Shown one piece after another: positions 17,649 to 26,684 of a stretch of DNA of 64,000 nt. The notes beneath the pieces were generated by a model. The model saw only the letters and a program-made list of their open reading frames with translations. It was not told the DNA's origin and did no database searches. Position numbers and translations under genes: made by a program. Position 1 is the first letter of the stretch, and every line of letters starts with the position of its first letter. The stretch comes from Aquibacillus saliphilus (GTDB taxonomy: Bacteria > Bacillota > Bacilli > Bacillales > Amphibacillaceae), in contig NZ_JAIZAP010000012.1 in the NCBI RefSeq assembly GCF_020404745.1, forward strand, positions 1 through 64,000, read 5' to 3'.

Positions 17649-17659
17649 GTAGTAAAAAG

Positions 17660-17692
17660 GAAGAGGCTAAACGATAAGTTTTGGCCTCTTTT
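17660..17692 (+). terminator. Terminator (aconitase 2 / CxxC protein)
   Basis: AAGAGGCTAAA pairs with TTTTGGCCTCTT (G-U allowed), followed by a short T-run. Confidence 0.75.
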
Positions 17693-17708
17693 AGTGAATA
17701 GAATCTAA

Positions 17709-17930
17709 TTACCTGGTTTCAATAACTTATATGAAGTTTTCCATATCGTAATTGCAAAAATAACAGGAGGAAGAGGATATCGTATTGCGTTAAATAAAGA
17801 TACTTCAGGGCACGCACTGGATGGTACCTCTTCTTGGATAAGTGGAATATTAATTGCTTATGCTGGATACACAGGATCTTCGTTAACAGCATTACTATTA
17901 TTTTTTCTATTATATCAAGGGTTCATTTGA
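17709..17930 (+). pseudogene. Remnant of a membrane protein, start lost
   Basis: The frame is open for about 73 codons from just after a stop at 17706 to TGA 17928-17930, with no ATG or ribosome binding site. It reads GGRGYRIALNKDTSGHALDG and then a hydrophobic tail SSWISGILIAYAGYTGSSLT...LLYQGFI. This looks like the C-terminal piece of a polytopic membrane protein with its 5' part lost; an out-of-frame ATG at 17731 hints at a frameshift. I do not recognise the family. The rest of 17931-18191 shows no gene. Confidence 0.35.
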
Positions 17931-18191
17931 GGAGTGTAAGGAACAACCAGACAAGCAATAGGTACTGTTGTAGTCAAATTCAACTGTATTCTAGTAAGAG
18001 TAGAACTTATTAGCGCACGGAAAAAAGCTAATCTGCTTTTCTTCGCCTCTGTTGTGTAGGACGTATGTAGTAAATATTAAAGTTGTTAAACTAAAGTATA
18101 AATAAACTAGTGAAGAAATAGGCAAATGCCGTGTCCAGTAAATCTCTTTCTCATATGGTAAAAGTGTCTACCATAAAAGGAGTGAATAAAA

Positions 18192-18503
18192 TTGACTAAC
18201 AATCAATTGCATGCCAGTCGAGGAGATAAAACACTTGATACACTGCCACCTGGAGTGTATGTATATACGAGTGAATTGCCAGAAATGATCGAAGAAAAAC
18301 AACCAAGTTATTCAATTCAGATGGAACCGGTTTGGTTGAATCATTTATTAATGCACTTAGATGAAAATCTTCAAGTCGTGACTGTTAATGGAGCACTTGA
18401 GGGAACGTTAACTGGTGCTGCAATAGATCACCTTCAGTTAACAATCCAAGGAATAGACTATCATATTAGGTATCCACATATTATTTATTTTAGAAAAGCC
18501 TAG
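18192..18503 (+). CDS. DUF2642 (YuzF-like) protein
   Basis: A 103-residue protein resembling the DUF2642/YuzF family of Bacilli: the conserved part LMHLDENLQVVTVNGALEGTLTGAAIDHLQLTIQGIDYHIRYPHIIYF occupies the C-terminal half and reads as a small beta-rich, Sm/Hfq-like barrel. TTG start with AAAGGAG at good distance. The family occurs in spore-formers; function is not known. Followed by a very strong inverted repeat. Confidence 0.7.
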   Translation: MTNNQLHASRGDKTLDTLPPGVYVYTSELPEMIEEKQPSYSIQMEPVWLNHLLMHLDENLQVVTVNGALEGTLTGAAIDHLQLTIQGIDYHIRYPHIIYFRKA

Positions 18504-18508
18504 TACGG

Positions 18509-18567
18509 GATAATCAAAGTAGCTAGAAATCGTATGTAACGTTCGACTTCTAGCTACTTTGATTATC
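18509..18567. repeat. 20-bp perfect inverted repeat
   Basis: GATAATCAAAGTAGCTAGAA (18509-18528) pairs with all 20 bases of its reverse complement at 18548-18567 around a 19-base loop. The downstream flank is A-rich, not T-rich, on the plus strand, so it is not a standard terminator for the upstream gene. Confidence 0.85.
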
Positions 18568-18663
18568 AAAAAAATAAAATAAAAATCTGATTTATCGACG
18601 GTGGAACCGGATACATATTAATGGTTTAATAATAGTAACTACTAGTTTAAAAGGAGTGCTACT

Positions 18664-19797
18664 ATGAATATCGTTATTGCACCAGATTCATATAAAGGAA
18701 GTCTTACTTCCATTGATGCAGCAACTATAATGAAGCGAGCTGTCTCTGAAGTGGGGGGGCATAACGGGGTAATTAAACCAATGGCAGATGGTGGGGAAGG
18801 TACTGTCGAATCCCTGTTAGTTGCATCGCCTAGCGGAGTTCGTGTACCTATCCAATGTACAGGTCCACTTGGTAATAAAATAGAAACCTACTATGCAACT
18901 ATTGACAAGACAACTGCTCTGATTGAATGCGCAAATATAGCGGGATTAGTTCAAGTACCAAGAGAAAAAAGAAACCCTGATCTAACGACTTCCTACGGAC
19001 TAGGTGAAGTGATAATTGATGCAATTAATAATGGTTGTACCTCGATTATCATTGGTTTAGGAGGAAGTGCTACCAATGATGGCGGACAAGGCATGCTTCA
19101 AGCGCTAGGTATGAAAGCTTGGGACAAGTCGGGAATAGAAATTGGCCCTTTTGGTCGTGATCTATTATCTATGAGTAAAGTTAGCTTTAAAAATTTACAC
19201 TCTAAACTGTCTAAAATAAATATCCGTGTTGCATGCGATGTTGAAAATCCGTTATCTGGCCAGGAAGGTGCAAGTGCAATCTATGGTCCTCAAAAGGGAG
19301 CAACAGAGCAACAAATTCTAATGTATGATGAAGCTTTAGACAACTTTAGTAATCTAGTTGAAAAAGAAATTGGTAGAGACGATAAACAAGTGCCAGGAGC
19401 GGGCGCAGCTGGTGGTCTAGGTTTTGCCTTATTAACACTTGGAGCAAAGTTAGAGTCAGGCGCAAAACTTATAGCAGATGCTATGGATTTGGAGCAATCT
19501 ATTATAAATGCAGATTTAGTAATTACGGGTGAAGGGCAAAGCGATGAACAAACTTTATTTGGTAAGGCCCCGAGCTATGTAGCAAGTTTAGCAAATAAAC
19601 ACCAGGTTCCAGTAATTCTGATTTCTGGAAGTCTAGGTGGAAATAGTGATCAACTTAGAGAAGTATTTGCAGGTTGTTTTTCTATTATTGATCGACCTCT
19701 TTCCTTACAACAGTGTATCGATCAAGCGGATGAATTACTTTATGACAAGACAAAACACGTGATTCATTTGATTGATTCAGTGTCTAATTTTAACTAG
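18664..19797 (+). CDS. Glycerate kinase
   Basis: A 377-residue GarK/GlxK-type kinase that phosphorylates D-glycerate (to 2-phosphoglycerate in most members). Signatures: PDSYKGSLTS near 8-17, MADGGEGT near 40-47, GLGGSATNDGGQGMLQALG near 135-153, GAGAAGGLGFALL near 243-255 and ITGEGQSDEQTLFGKAP near 285-301. Start ATG follows AAAGGAG. It is monocistronic with a strong terminator. Together with the GntP permease (5745) and the GarR-like dehydrogenase (34204) it could serve glycerate use, though the genes are not clustered. Confidence 0.92.
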   Translation: MNIVIAPDSYKGSLTSIDAATIMKRAVSEVGGHNGVIKPMADGGEGTVESLLVASPSGVRVPIQCTGPLGNKIETYYATIDKTTALIECANIAGLVQVPREKRNPDLTTSYGLGEVIIDAINNGCTSIIIGLGGSATNDGGQGMLQALGMKAWDKSGIEIGPFGRDLLSMSKVSFKNLHSKLSKINIRVACDVENPLSGQEGASAIYGPQKGATEQQILMYDEALDNFSNLVEKEIGRDDKQVPGAGAAGGLGFALLTLGAKLESGAKLIADAMDLEQSIINADLVITGEGQSDEQTLFGKAPSYVASLANKHQVPVILISGSLGGNSDQLREVFAGCFSIIDRPLSLQQCIDQADELLYDKTKHVIHLIDSVSNFN

Positions 19798-19811
19798 TTA
19801 CGGATATATTG

Positions 19812-19858
19812 AAAATCTACTTCTAGTACAACTAGTACTGGGGTAGATTTTTTTTACT
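19812..19858 (+). terminator. Terminator (glycerate kinase)
   Basis: AAAATCTAC with GTAGATTTT, plus an inner CTAGTAC/GTACTGG pairing, followed by eight T residues. Confidence 0.85.
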
Positions 19859-19935
19859 ATAAAAGTGTAATAAATAAAAATTCTTGTTCGTAAACTGTAT
19901 GGTGATAGCTTTCTCCTAAGAATGTACGTCATGAT

Positions 19936-19949
19936 TGTAAGCGATTACA
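19936..19949 (+). promoter_or_regulatory. CcpA cre site (aldehyde dehydrogenase)
   Basis: TGTAAGCGATTACA matches the cre consensus TGWAANCGNTNWCA at every position and is nearly palindromic. It sits 36 bases before the start codon, a position suited to repression by CcpA. Confidence 0.75.
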
Positions 19950-19971
19950 CTATTTGCGAGGAGGAATGTTT

Positions 19972-21492
19972 ATGAAGTATGAGGCACCTAACCAACCGGG
20001 GGCAGTTGTAGAATTTAGGGAACAGTATGATAATTTTATCGGTGGGGAATGGGTAGCACCAGTAAATGGACGCTATTTTGATAATGTTAGTCCTGTAACT
20101 GGACAGGTGTTTTGTCAGGTTGCTAGATCATCTAAAGAGGATGTGGAACTAGCACTTGATGCTGCTCATGATGCAAAACAAAGCTGGGGTAAAACTTCAC
20201 CTACAGAAAGAGCGATTATCTTAAATAAAATCGCTGATCGGATGGAGGAAAACCTAGAACTCCTAGCTGTTGCCGAAACGTGGGATAACGGTAAAGCTGT
20301 CCGCGAGACTTTGAATGCGGATATTCCATTAGCAATTGATCATTTTCGCTATTTTGCTGGTGCCATTCGTGCCCAAGAAGGCAGTCTAAGTCAGTTAGAT
20401 GACGATACTGTTGCGTATCATTTTCATGAACCATTAGGTGTTGTTGGGCAAATTATTCCATGGAATTTCCCGATATTAATGGCAACATGGAAATTAGCAC
20501 CTGCATTAGCAGCTGGAAATGCGGTCGTGTTAAAACCAGCAGAGCAAACACCTGCATCTATTCATGTGTTAATGGAGCTAATTGCTGATTTAGTTCCAAA
20601 AGGAGTATTAAACATTGTAAATGGCTTTGGTCTTGAGGCAGGTAAACCATTGGCATCTAGTAGCCGTGTAGCAAAAATTGCATTCACAGGTGAAACAACA
20701 ACAGGTCGCTTAATTATGCAATATGCATCCGAAAATATCATTCCAGTAACATTAGAGCTCGGAGGAAAGTCGCCAAATATCTTTTTCAAGGATGTAATGG
20801 ACCAAGATGATGACTTCTTAGATAAAGCGATTGAAGGCTTTGTTATGTTTGCTTTAAATCAAGGGGAAGTCTGTACGTGTCCTTCTCGTGCTTTAATTCA
20901 TGAATCAATCTATGATGAATTTATTGAAAGAGCAATCCAGCGAGTCGAACAGATTAAAATTGGAAACCCGCTTGATACAGATACGATGATGGGGGCGCAA
21001 GCTTCATTAGAGCAGATGGAGAAAATCACTTCGTATTTAGACATCGGGAAACAAGAAGGTGCAGAGGTTTTAATTGGTGGGGGAAGAAATAGTCTTGAGG
21101 GTGACTTGCAGAATGGATATTATGTAAAACCTACTATTTTTAAAGGAACGAATGAGATGAGGATTTTTCAAGAAGAAATATTCGGACCAGTTCTCTCGGT
21201 AACTACGTTTAAAGATGATCAAGATGCGCTTGCTATCGCCAATGATACACTATATGGTCTTGGTGCAGGTGTATGGTCAAGAAGTGTTCATACTGCTTAC
21301 CGGTTCGGAAGAGAAATAGAGGTTGGCAGAGTATGGACCAATTGTTATCATGCATATCCTGCACATGCAGCTTTTGGAGGTTATAAAAAATCTGGTATTG
21401 GTAGGGAGAATCATCTAATGATGCTATCTCATTATCAACAAACGAAAAACTTACTTGTCAGTTATGGTACCGATGCGATGGGATTCTTTTAA
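19972..21492 (+). CDS. NAD-dependent aldehyde dehydrogenase
   Basis: A 506-residue ALDH that oxidises aldehydes, probably acetaldehyde, to acids. Signatures: the cofactor region [23 protein letters not shown] (158-180), general base E262 in [11 protein letters not shown], catalytic C301 in [11 protein letters not shown], and [10 protein letters not shown]. It belongs to the AldA/ExaC-like group commonly paired with DUF779, as here (next gene, 38 bases on). I chose ATG 19972, seven bases after GGAGG, over an upstream TTG and ATG. A perfect cre site suggests glucose repression. Confidence 0.93.
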   Translation: MKYEAPNQPGAVVEFREQYDNFIGGEWVAPVNGRYFDNVSPVTGQVFCQVARSSKEDVELALDAAHDAKQSWGKTSPTERAIILNKIADRMEENLELLAVAETWDNGKAVRETLNADIPLAIDHFRYFAGAIRAQEGSLSQLDDDTVAYHFHEPLGVVGQIIPWNFPILMATWKLAPALAAGNAVVLKPAEQTPASIHVLMELIADLVPKGVLNIVNGFGLEAGKPLASSSRVAKIAFTGETTTGRLIMQYASENIIPVTLELGGKSPNIFFKDVMDQDDDFLDKAIEGFVMFALNQGEVCTCPSRALIHESIYDEFIERAIQRVEQIKIGNPLDTDTMMGAQASLEQMEKITSYLDIGKQEGAEVLIGGGRNSLEGDLQNGYYVKPTIFKGTNEMRIFQEEIFGPVLSVTTFKDDQDALAIANDTLYGLGAGVWSRSVHTAYRFGREIEVGRVWTNCYHAYPAHAAFGGYKKSGIGRENHLMMLSHYQQTKNLLVSYGTDAMGFF

Positions 21493-21530
21493 GTACTCAA
21501 GTTAATACGGAACTTGAAAGGGTGTGTGAG

Positions 21531-21893
21531 ATGGTTGAAAGAGTTACTGTAACCGGCGAAGCCATTCAATTAATCGAACACTTAAAACAGATACATGGCC
21601 AATTAATGTTTCATCAATCAGGAGGCTGCTGTGATGGCAGCTCACCAATGTGTTATCCAAGAAAGGAATTTAGAGTTGGAGACTCAGATGTTTTGTTAGG
21701 ATGGATATCAGAGACCCCTTTTTATATGTCTAAGGATCAGTATCAATACTGGAAACATACACAATTGATTATTGATGTGGTTGATGGTAGAGGAGGAATG
21801 TTTTCGTTAGAAGGTCCAGAGGGTAAACGATTTTTGACGAGATCTAGGGTATTCACCGATGAAGAAAAAGAATGGCTTGCTGAAAAAGAATAA
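21531..21893 (+). CDS. DUF779 protein, ALDH partner
   Basis: A 120-residue DUF779 protein. The family core is visible: GQLMFHQSGGCCDGSSPMCYPRKEF near 20-44, with three cysteines that could hold a metal, then LIIDVVDGRGGMFSLEGPEGKRFLTRSRVF. DUF779 genes regularly follow acetaldehyde-type aldehyde dehydrogenases, and here the two form one operon ending in a terminator. ATG 21531 is preferred over GTG 21522 because AAAGGG lies at proper distance. Biochemical role is unknown. Confidence 0.88.
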   Translation: MVERVTVTGEAIQLIEHLKQIHGQLMFHQSGGCCDGSSPMCYPRKEFRVGDSDVLLGWISETPFYMSKDQYQYWKHTQLIIDVVDGRGGMFSLEGPEGKRFLTRSRVFTDEEKEWLAEKE

Positions 21894-21901
21894 ATGGTAC
21901 C

Positions 21902-21931
21902 GGAGTTAGGTTTCTAGCCTGACTCCTTTTT
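21902..21931 (+). terminator. Terminator (ALDH-DUF779)
   Basis: GGAGTTAGG (21902-21910) pairs with CCTGACTCC (21918-21926), then TTTTTAATT. Confidence 0.85.
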
Positions 21932-22059
21932 AATTAATTTTTCTATCATTCTTAAGAACTATACTATTTCTATTATTTAACAGTTTTTTTTATAAAACCG
22001 TCCAATTTTATTGTTAATCTGTTAAAATGTATATATTGTTTTATATATTAAACATATAT

Positions 22060-22073
22060 TGTAAACGCATACA
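22060..22073 (+). promoter_or_regulatory. cre-like site
   Basis: TGTAAACGCATACA differs from the cre consensus at one position (A for T at position 10). It is 20 bases before the start of a small membrane protein gene. Confidence 0.35.
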
Positions 22074-22093
22074 TTAGTTTGGAGGTTAGAAAT

Positions 22094-22255
22094 ATGTCTA
22101 ATCATTTGCGAGGGAATCTTGGTATATTTAGAACTCTAGCATTTATTCTCCTTATTGTGATATTAATAGGGCTTTTTTTATTGGTTGATTCAACAGACGA
22201 AAAAGAGGAGGAGCAACCAATTGAATCTTCTTCGGGTATAGATATTATTTATTGA
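22094..22255 (+). CDS. Small single-span membrane protein
   Basis: A 53-residue ORF with ATG behind TTTGGAGG. One strong membrane segment (about residues 13-31, TLAFILLIVILIGLFLLV) is followed by an acidic tail (DSTDEKEEEQPIESS). I do not recognise it. The clear ribosome binding site and upstream cre-like site argue that it is expressed. Confidence 0.55.
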   Translation: MSNHLRGNLGIFRTLAFILLIVILIGLFLLVDSTDEKEEEQPIESSSGIDIIY

Positions 22256-22346
22256 TACTTCTAGTGTAAAATCAATCGCTTTAACTTTTTAAAATGATTG
22301 ATTACAATGATAAGTAAGAAATTTAATTGGCAATGGAGGGGAAGTT

Positions 22347-22511
22347 ATGTTTGATTCCTTGAAGAAGTTATTCAGCCCTAAAAAATGTCATATCTGTCAT
22401 GAAAAAGCGGTGAAGCCCGAGCCTTATATAGATGATCAAGGGAATAATGTGGTTGTTTGTTATAAATGCGTACCGTATGCGGAGAGACGTGCGCTAAGAA
22501 AAAATAATTAA
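22347..22511 (+). CDS. Small CxxC...CxxC protein
   Basis: A 54-residue basic ORF starting ATG after GGAGGGG. Two pairs, CHICH near 14-18 and CYKC near 38-41, suggest one structural zinc (zinc-ribbon). Function is unknown; it ends at a strong terminator. Confidence 0.6.
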   Translation: MFDSLKKLFSPKKCHICHEKAVKPEPYIDDQGNNVVVCYKCVPYAERRALRKNN

Positions 22512-22519
22512 TGAAAAAT

Positions 22520-22560
22520 AAAACCCCCTTCTACATTTAATTAGCAGAAGGGGGTTTTTG
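22520..22560 (+). terminator. Terminator
   Basis: AAAACCCCCTTCT (22520-22532) pairs perfectly with AGAAGGGGGTTTT (22546-22558) and is followed by T residues. Confidence 0.9.
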
Positions 22561-22565
22561 TTTGT

Positions 22566-22740
22566 CTAGGATATTATAAAATGGTCTGCTCTGTGGATAA
22601 TTAATTACTAAGTTAGCCACGTCCAGCTCCAGCGCCAAGCCCCTCGAGGTCCCTGAGTCAAGCATCTTTGTGGCAAAAATCGCCACATAGATGCTTGACT
22701 TAAGCTTGTCGGGGCTAACAAGGCGCCTGCGCTTTTGTTC
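22566..22740. repeat. Dispersed structured repeat, copy 3
   Basis: Same flanking cores as copy 1 but with compensatory changes inside: AGCCCC 22638-22643 with GGGGCT 22711-22716, AGTCAAGCATCT 22656-22667 with AGATGCTTGACT 22689-22700 (perfect), and GTGG 22670-22673 with CCAC 22683-22686. It ends 13 bases from the 3' end of the minus-strand PEP carboxylase gene. Confidence 0.88.
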
Positions 22741-22752
22741 GTAATTACTTTA

Positions 22753-25524
22753 TCAACCAGTATTACGCAAACCTGCTGCGATACCATTAATTGTAAGTAA
22801 AACTTCTTTCAATAGTTCCTCAGACTTTTCGTCTTTTTCAGTCATTTGGCGTAGCTCAGTGATAAGCTCTGCCTGGAACAAGTTTAATGGATCAACAAAA
22901 GGATTACGAAGCCTAACAGACTCTTTGATTGCTGGCTTGTTGTCTAGTAATTCAGATTGACCAGTTATTTTTAAAACTACTTCTTTTGTTAAATAATACT
23001 CTTCAGTAATTTGGCCGAAAATCCGGTCTCTAATTGTTTCATCCTGAACCATCATTGCGTATTCCTTAGCGGTAGCTAAGTCGGCTTTTGTTAAAGCCAT
23101 CTGTAAATTGTTAATGGTTGATTGGAAGAAAGGCCATGATTCATACATATCTTGAAATAACTTCCAGTCTCCGTGTTTATCAGCAAATTTCTGTAAGCCA
23201 GTTCCGGCTGCGAACCATGCTGGTAATAATTGTCTACTCTGGGTCCACGCAAATACCCATGGAATTGCCCGTAAATCTTCAAACTTACTACTACCTTTTC
23301 TACTCATCGGCCTTGAACCAATGTTTAGATCGCCTAGTTCATGAAGCGGAGTAGCTTCATTAAAGTAAGTTATAAATCCTGGATCTTCAAAAATAAGTGA
23401 TTGATATTTCTCTAAAGCATAATCAGAAACCTCATCCATTGCCTTTTCAGCACCTGAAGTTGGCTGTTTCTTATCGTCTGAATCGTTCGTTATTCCCATA
23501 ATTGCGGTCATCATCGTTGTTGTTGCTTGCTCTAAACTACGATAGGCAATGTCAGGTAACAAGTATCTAGAAGAGAGTACTTCACCTTGTTCGGTAATTT
23601 TCACACCATCACCTAGAGTGACAGGTGGTTGCGATAGCAGACTAGTATATAACGGACCGCCACCGCGACCTAATGATCCACCACGACCATGGAAATATTT
23701 TAGTTTAATACCATGACGAGATGCGATATCGTGTATCTTTTCCTGGGCTGTGTATAATTCCCAATTTGCTGTTAATGCTCCTCCATCTTTACTACTGTCT
23801 GAATAACCAAGCATGATTTCTTGTAAATCTTTGCGAGCAGACAAATGTTTACGATAAAGTGGAATATTAAATAATTTTTCAATCATTTCTGGACCGTTTT
23901 TCAAATCTTCAATTGTTTCAAGAAGTGGTGCAACATGTATCTTACTCTTGACTGTTCCATCTGGATAGACGCGATATAAGCCAGCTTCTTTTGCAAGTAC
24001 AAGCACTTCTAATAAATCACTGACAGACCGTGTCATACTAATTAGATATACTTCAATGGCTCGCTCTCCAAATGTGTCATGAGCTCTTTTAATCATGCGG
24101 AACGTATTCATTAATTCCTGGGTATCATCTGAAAATTTATCGTAAATAGAAATCATTGGTCTTGGATCGTCTAGAACCGATGTTAAGACTTCAATTTTTT
24201 CATCTTCAGTTAAGCTCTTATAGTCTGGCACAATATTAACTGAATGGAGCACCTCAGTGAGTGCGGATTCATGTTCTCCACTATGATTACGTATGTCTAG
24301 AGATGCTAAATGGAATCCAAATAATTCTACTTGACGGATAATTTTTCTGAGTAGTTTAATTGGATTTTGTACAGGGTGATGGTTTGCGATACTATTTTGT
24401 ATCATATAAAGATCAGCTAAAAGTTCTTCAGCAGTCTGATAACCTTTACTTGAATCACTTGTTGCAAACTCAAGTTTCTTAAGCATAAAGGTTAACTTCG
24501 TTCGATAAGGCTCATCTTCTTTCTTTAACGTTTCTATATTCAACAATTTCTTTTCACTTTCAATTGATTTTAAAAGCTCATCACTAACTTGAACCGCTTT
24601 TGAAGAATGGCTTAATAGGCCTTTTAATTTCTCTAAGGATTCCTTGTATTTCTTTAAAACTAATTCCCTATGTGTTTCTAATGTCTCCCATGTTGTAGTA
24701 GCTTTTACATTTGGGTTACCATCACGGTCCCCGCCAATCCATGAGCCGAAACTTAGGAATGAAGGAACGTTGAAACGTTGCTGATATTTCTCGAATAAAA
24801 GATCTTCTAAATCTTGATGGATTCTAGGTAAAACATCAAACAATACTTTGTCAAAATAATATAGTCCGTTTGAGACTTCCTTCATAACGGAGGGCTTTTT
24901 CTCTCTAATTTCAGCAGTTTGCCAAAGAATAGTAATTTCATTTGCGATTGTTTCATCAATAACTTTCTTTTCATACCTTGTATAGGCATAATCATATGAT
25001 TTTAACAAGCCGGCAATGCGTTGGTGCATTTGTAAAATGGTCCGTCTCGTTGCTTCTGTAGGGTGTGCAGTAATCACTAGCTCTAAAGATAGAGTTTCAA
25101 GTAATTCAGTAACCTTTTCAGGTGTAATGTTATTTTCAAGTAACTGGGTCACACCGGCTTCTAGTGATCCCGGTTGAATAAGTGTTGTGTCCTGTGCTTG
25201 GTATTCTCTACGGCGCCGACTACGATAGTTTTGTTCTGCAATATTTACTAAGTGTAAATAAACAGAGAACGCTCTAATCACATCTTGTCTAATTGGAGGT
25301 TCAATCAAATCTATTTCCGTTTGTATTTGCTTATAAGCATCTGGATCATTCGTTTCTCTAATTGTTTGAGAGAGCACTCGAACCTTTTTAACCTTTTCTA
25401 CTAAAAATTCTCCACCTTGTTCAAGTAGTACGCTATCTAGCAGTTGTCCTAGGTATTCCATGTCTCTATGAAGTGATAAGTTTGTATTTGTTTCTTCAAT
25501 TTTTGTATCCAAATTGAGCCACAT
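22753..25524 (-). CDS. ppc: Phosphoenolpyruvate carboxylase
   Basis: A 923-residue enzyme that carboxylates PEP to oxaloacetate to refill the TCA cycle. Key motifs: ITAHPTEATRR with catalytic H154, GSWIGGDRDGNPNV, LGYSDSSKDGG, and the glycine-rich FHGRGGSLGRGGGP loop; it ends in the usual RNTG C-terminus. Length is normal. Many Bacillus use pyruvate carboxylase instead, so PEPC is a useful marker of lineage. The gene is monocistronic and has a structured repeat at its 3' end. Confidence 0.96.
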   Translation of the reverse strand: MWLNLDTKIEETNTNLSLHRDMEYLGQLLDSVLLEQGGEFLVEKVKKVRVLSQTIRETNDPDAYKQIQTEIDLIEPPIRQDVIRAFSVYLHLVNIAEQNYRSRRRREYQAQDTTLIQPGSLEAGVTQLLENNITPEKVTELLETLSLELVITAHPTEATRRTILQMHQRIAGLLKSYDYAYTRYEKKVIDETIANEITILWQTAEIREKKPSVMKEVSNGLYYFDKVLFDVLPRIHQDLEDLLFEKYQQRFNVPSFLSFGSWIGGDRDGNPNVKATTTWETLETHRELVLKKYKESLEKLKGLLSHSSKAVQVSDELLKSIESEKKLLNIETLKKEDEPYRTKLTFMLKKLEFATSDSSKGYQTAEELLADLYMIQNSIANHHPVQNPIKLLRKIIRQVELFGFHLASLDIRNHSGEHESALTEVLHSVNIVPDYKSLTEDEKIEVLTSVLDDPRPMISIYDKFSDDTQELMNTFRMIKRAHDTFGERAIEVYLISMTRSVSDLLEVLVLAKEAGLYRVYPDGTVKSKIHVAPLLETIEDLKNGPEMIEKLFNIPLYRKHLSARKDLQEIMLGYSDSSKDGGALTANWELYTAQEKIHDIASRHGIKLKYFHGRGGSLGRGGGPLYTSLLSQPPVTLGDGVKITEQGEVLSSRYLLPDIAYRSLEQATTTMMTAIMGITNDSDDKKQPTSGAEKAMDEVSDYALEKYQSLIFEDPGFITYFNEATPLHELGDLNIGSRPMSRKGSSKFEDLRAIPWVFAWTQSRQLLPAWFAAGTGLQKFADKHGDWKLFQDMYESWPFFQSTINNLQMALTKADLATAKEYAMMVQDETIRDRIFGQITEEYYLTKEVVLKITGQSELLDNKPAIKESVRLRNPFVDPLNLFQAELITELRQMTEKDEKSEELLKEVLLTINGIAAGLRNTG

Positions 25525-25916
25525 CCTTTCAAATTTCTATCATATTAGATTTGTAGATTTAAGTAATCACTTTAAAATCACATGGATCGAAAAAAGATGA
25601 TTAGGCCGTTATCGGTGTAGTCGGTTTTTAGACTATCATCTTGAGAAACTTATTTCATCTTAACATGTTTTAGAATTTTTAATAAACTTTTTGATGTTAA
25701 TTATCTCGATGTTATATTGATGACCATTGATTAATGCCAAATAGATATAATTTAGTTGCTGTTAGTAGTCCAGTCTCTGGAAGTAGTATTTTCGGAAAAT
25801 AGGTTTAAAAGAGGAGTAAAGTCCTTATATCATAGGTTTGCTGGTATTGTAGTTAGATATGTATGAGAAAATCACTTGTTTATTTTACCAAGTTTAATTT
25901 TTCAACGTTATATTTC

Positions 25917-26042
25917 GGGTTGAGGTGAATAATTATTAAAATAAGGTGAATTTTGTCGGATTTGGGTAGAATAAATCTAAAATTGGGGTGAATAACTGGA
26001 AATTTGAGGCGAATAAAACCAAAATTGGTCAGAATTAACAAG
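25917..26042. repeat. Degenerate ~21-bp tandem repeats
   Basis: About six units of roughly 21 bases, each with a core like TTGGGGTGAATAA: TTGAGGTGAATAA, AAGGTGAATTT, TTGGGTAGAATAA, TTGGGGTGAATAA, TTGAGGCGAATAA, TTGGTCAGAATTA. The surrounding stretch 25525-26111 has no credible gene. Confidence 0.7.
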
Positions 26043-26111
26043 TCTATAACCTTTAGAATAAAAATTCTAGACTGGTAAATGCTAAAAGTACTAAGTTTAG
26101 GAGGTGCTTCG

Positions 26112-26264
26112 ATGGTTAAAAAGAAAAGAAATCAAAGTGAAGCGTATTATGATCATTATTCTGATCCAAAGAAACCAAAAGAGACTGCGGATGCTAAAGA
26201 ATTATCGAAATTTTATAATAAGAATACTACAATTCCAATTGATGTTTCTAAATTTGATAAGTAA
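26112..26264 (+). CDS. Small basic hypothetical protein
   Basis: A 50-residue, charged, lysine-rich protein (MVKKKRNQSEAYYDHYSDP...) with no membrane segment. ATG 26112 follows AGGAGGTG at seven bases, which is better than an earlier start at 26079. It is followed by a terminator. I do not recognise it. Confidence 0.6.
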   Translation: MVKKKRNQSEAYYDHYSDPKKPKETADAKELSKFYNKNTTIPIDVSKFDK

Positions 26265-26268
26265 TTGC

Positions 26269-26302
26269 AAAAACCCTCGAGGTATTAACCTTGAGGGTTT
26301 TT
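26269..26302 (+). terminator. Terminator
   Basis: AAAACCCTCGAGG pairs with CCTTGAGGGTTTT around a six-base loop, then T residues. Confidence 0.88.
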
Positions 26303-26387
26303 TACCTTCGCAGTACTTAAAGAACAAAGTTCATAAAAAAAGGCCTGAATTAGACCTTTTCAGTAGGTGGTAGCCCATGAGTATGGA

Positions 26388-26585
26388 TTATCTCAACCAA
26401 TCAGAAAACGTACCTGTGCCTTGGCAACTGGGACATTGGAAGGAGTGATTGTAGAAGTGTTCATACGCAAAAGTTTCTATTCCTCTCCCGTTGCAATCAG
26501 GACACTTTCCTTGGCCTCGCATTTTTTCAACTTTTTTCTCATATCTACTATTTGACCACTCATTTAGAGAATTTAAAATGCCCAT
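26388..26585 (-). CDS. Small DnaJ-type zinc-finger protein
   Basis: About 65 residues (73 if the ATG at 26609 is used; neither ribosome binding site is decisive). Two CxxCxGxG units, CPDCNGRG and CPSCQGTG, flank a short aromatic linker, as in half of a DnaJ cysteine-rich zinc domain. No J domain is present. It probably binds one zinc; the partner is unknown. Confidence 0.65.
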   Translation of the reverse strand: MGILNSLNEWSNSRYEKKVEKMRGQGKCPDCNGRGIETFAYEHFYNHSFQCPSCQGTGTFSDWLR

Positions 26586-26684
26586 AACGCGAAACTCACC
26601 TCGTTTCATTTTTCCTTATTATGTGAAAAATAAAACGATCTATACAAAAAGCTTTGCGGTTTTATAGAAAACCGTATTAAGTGA

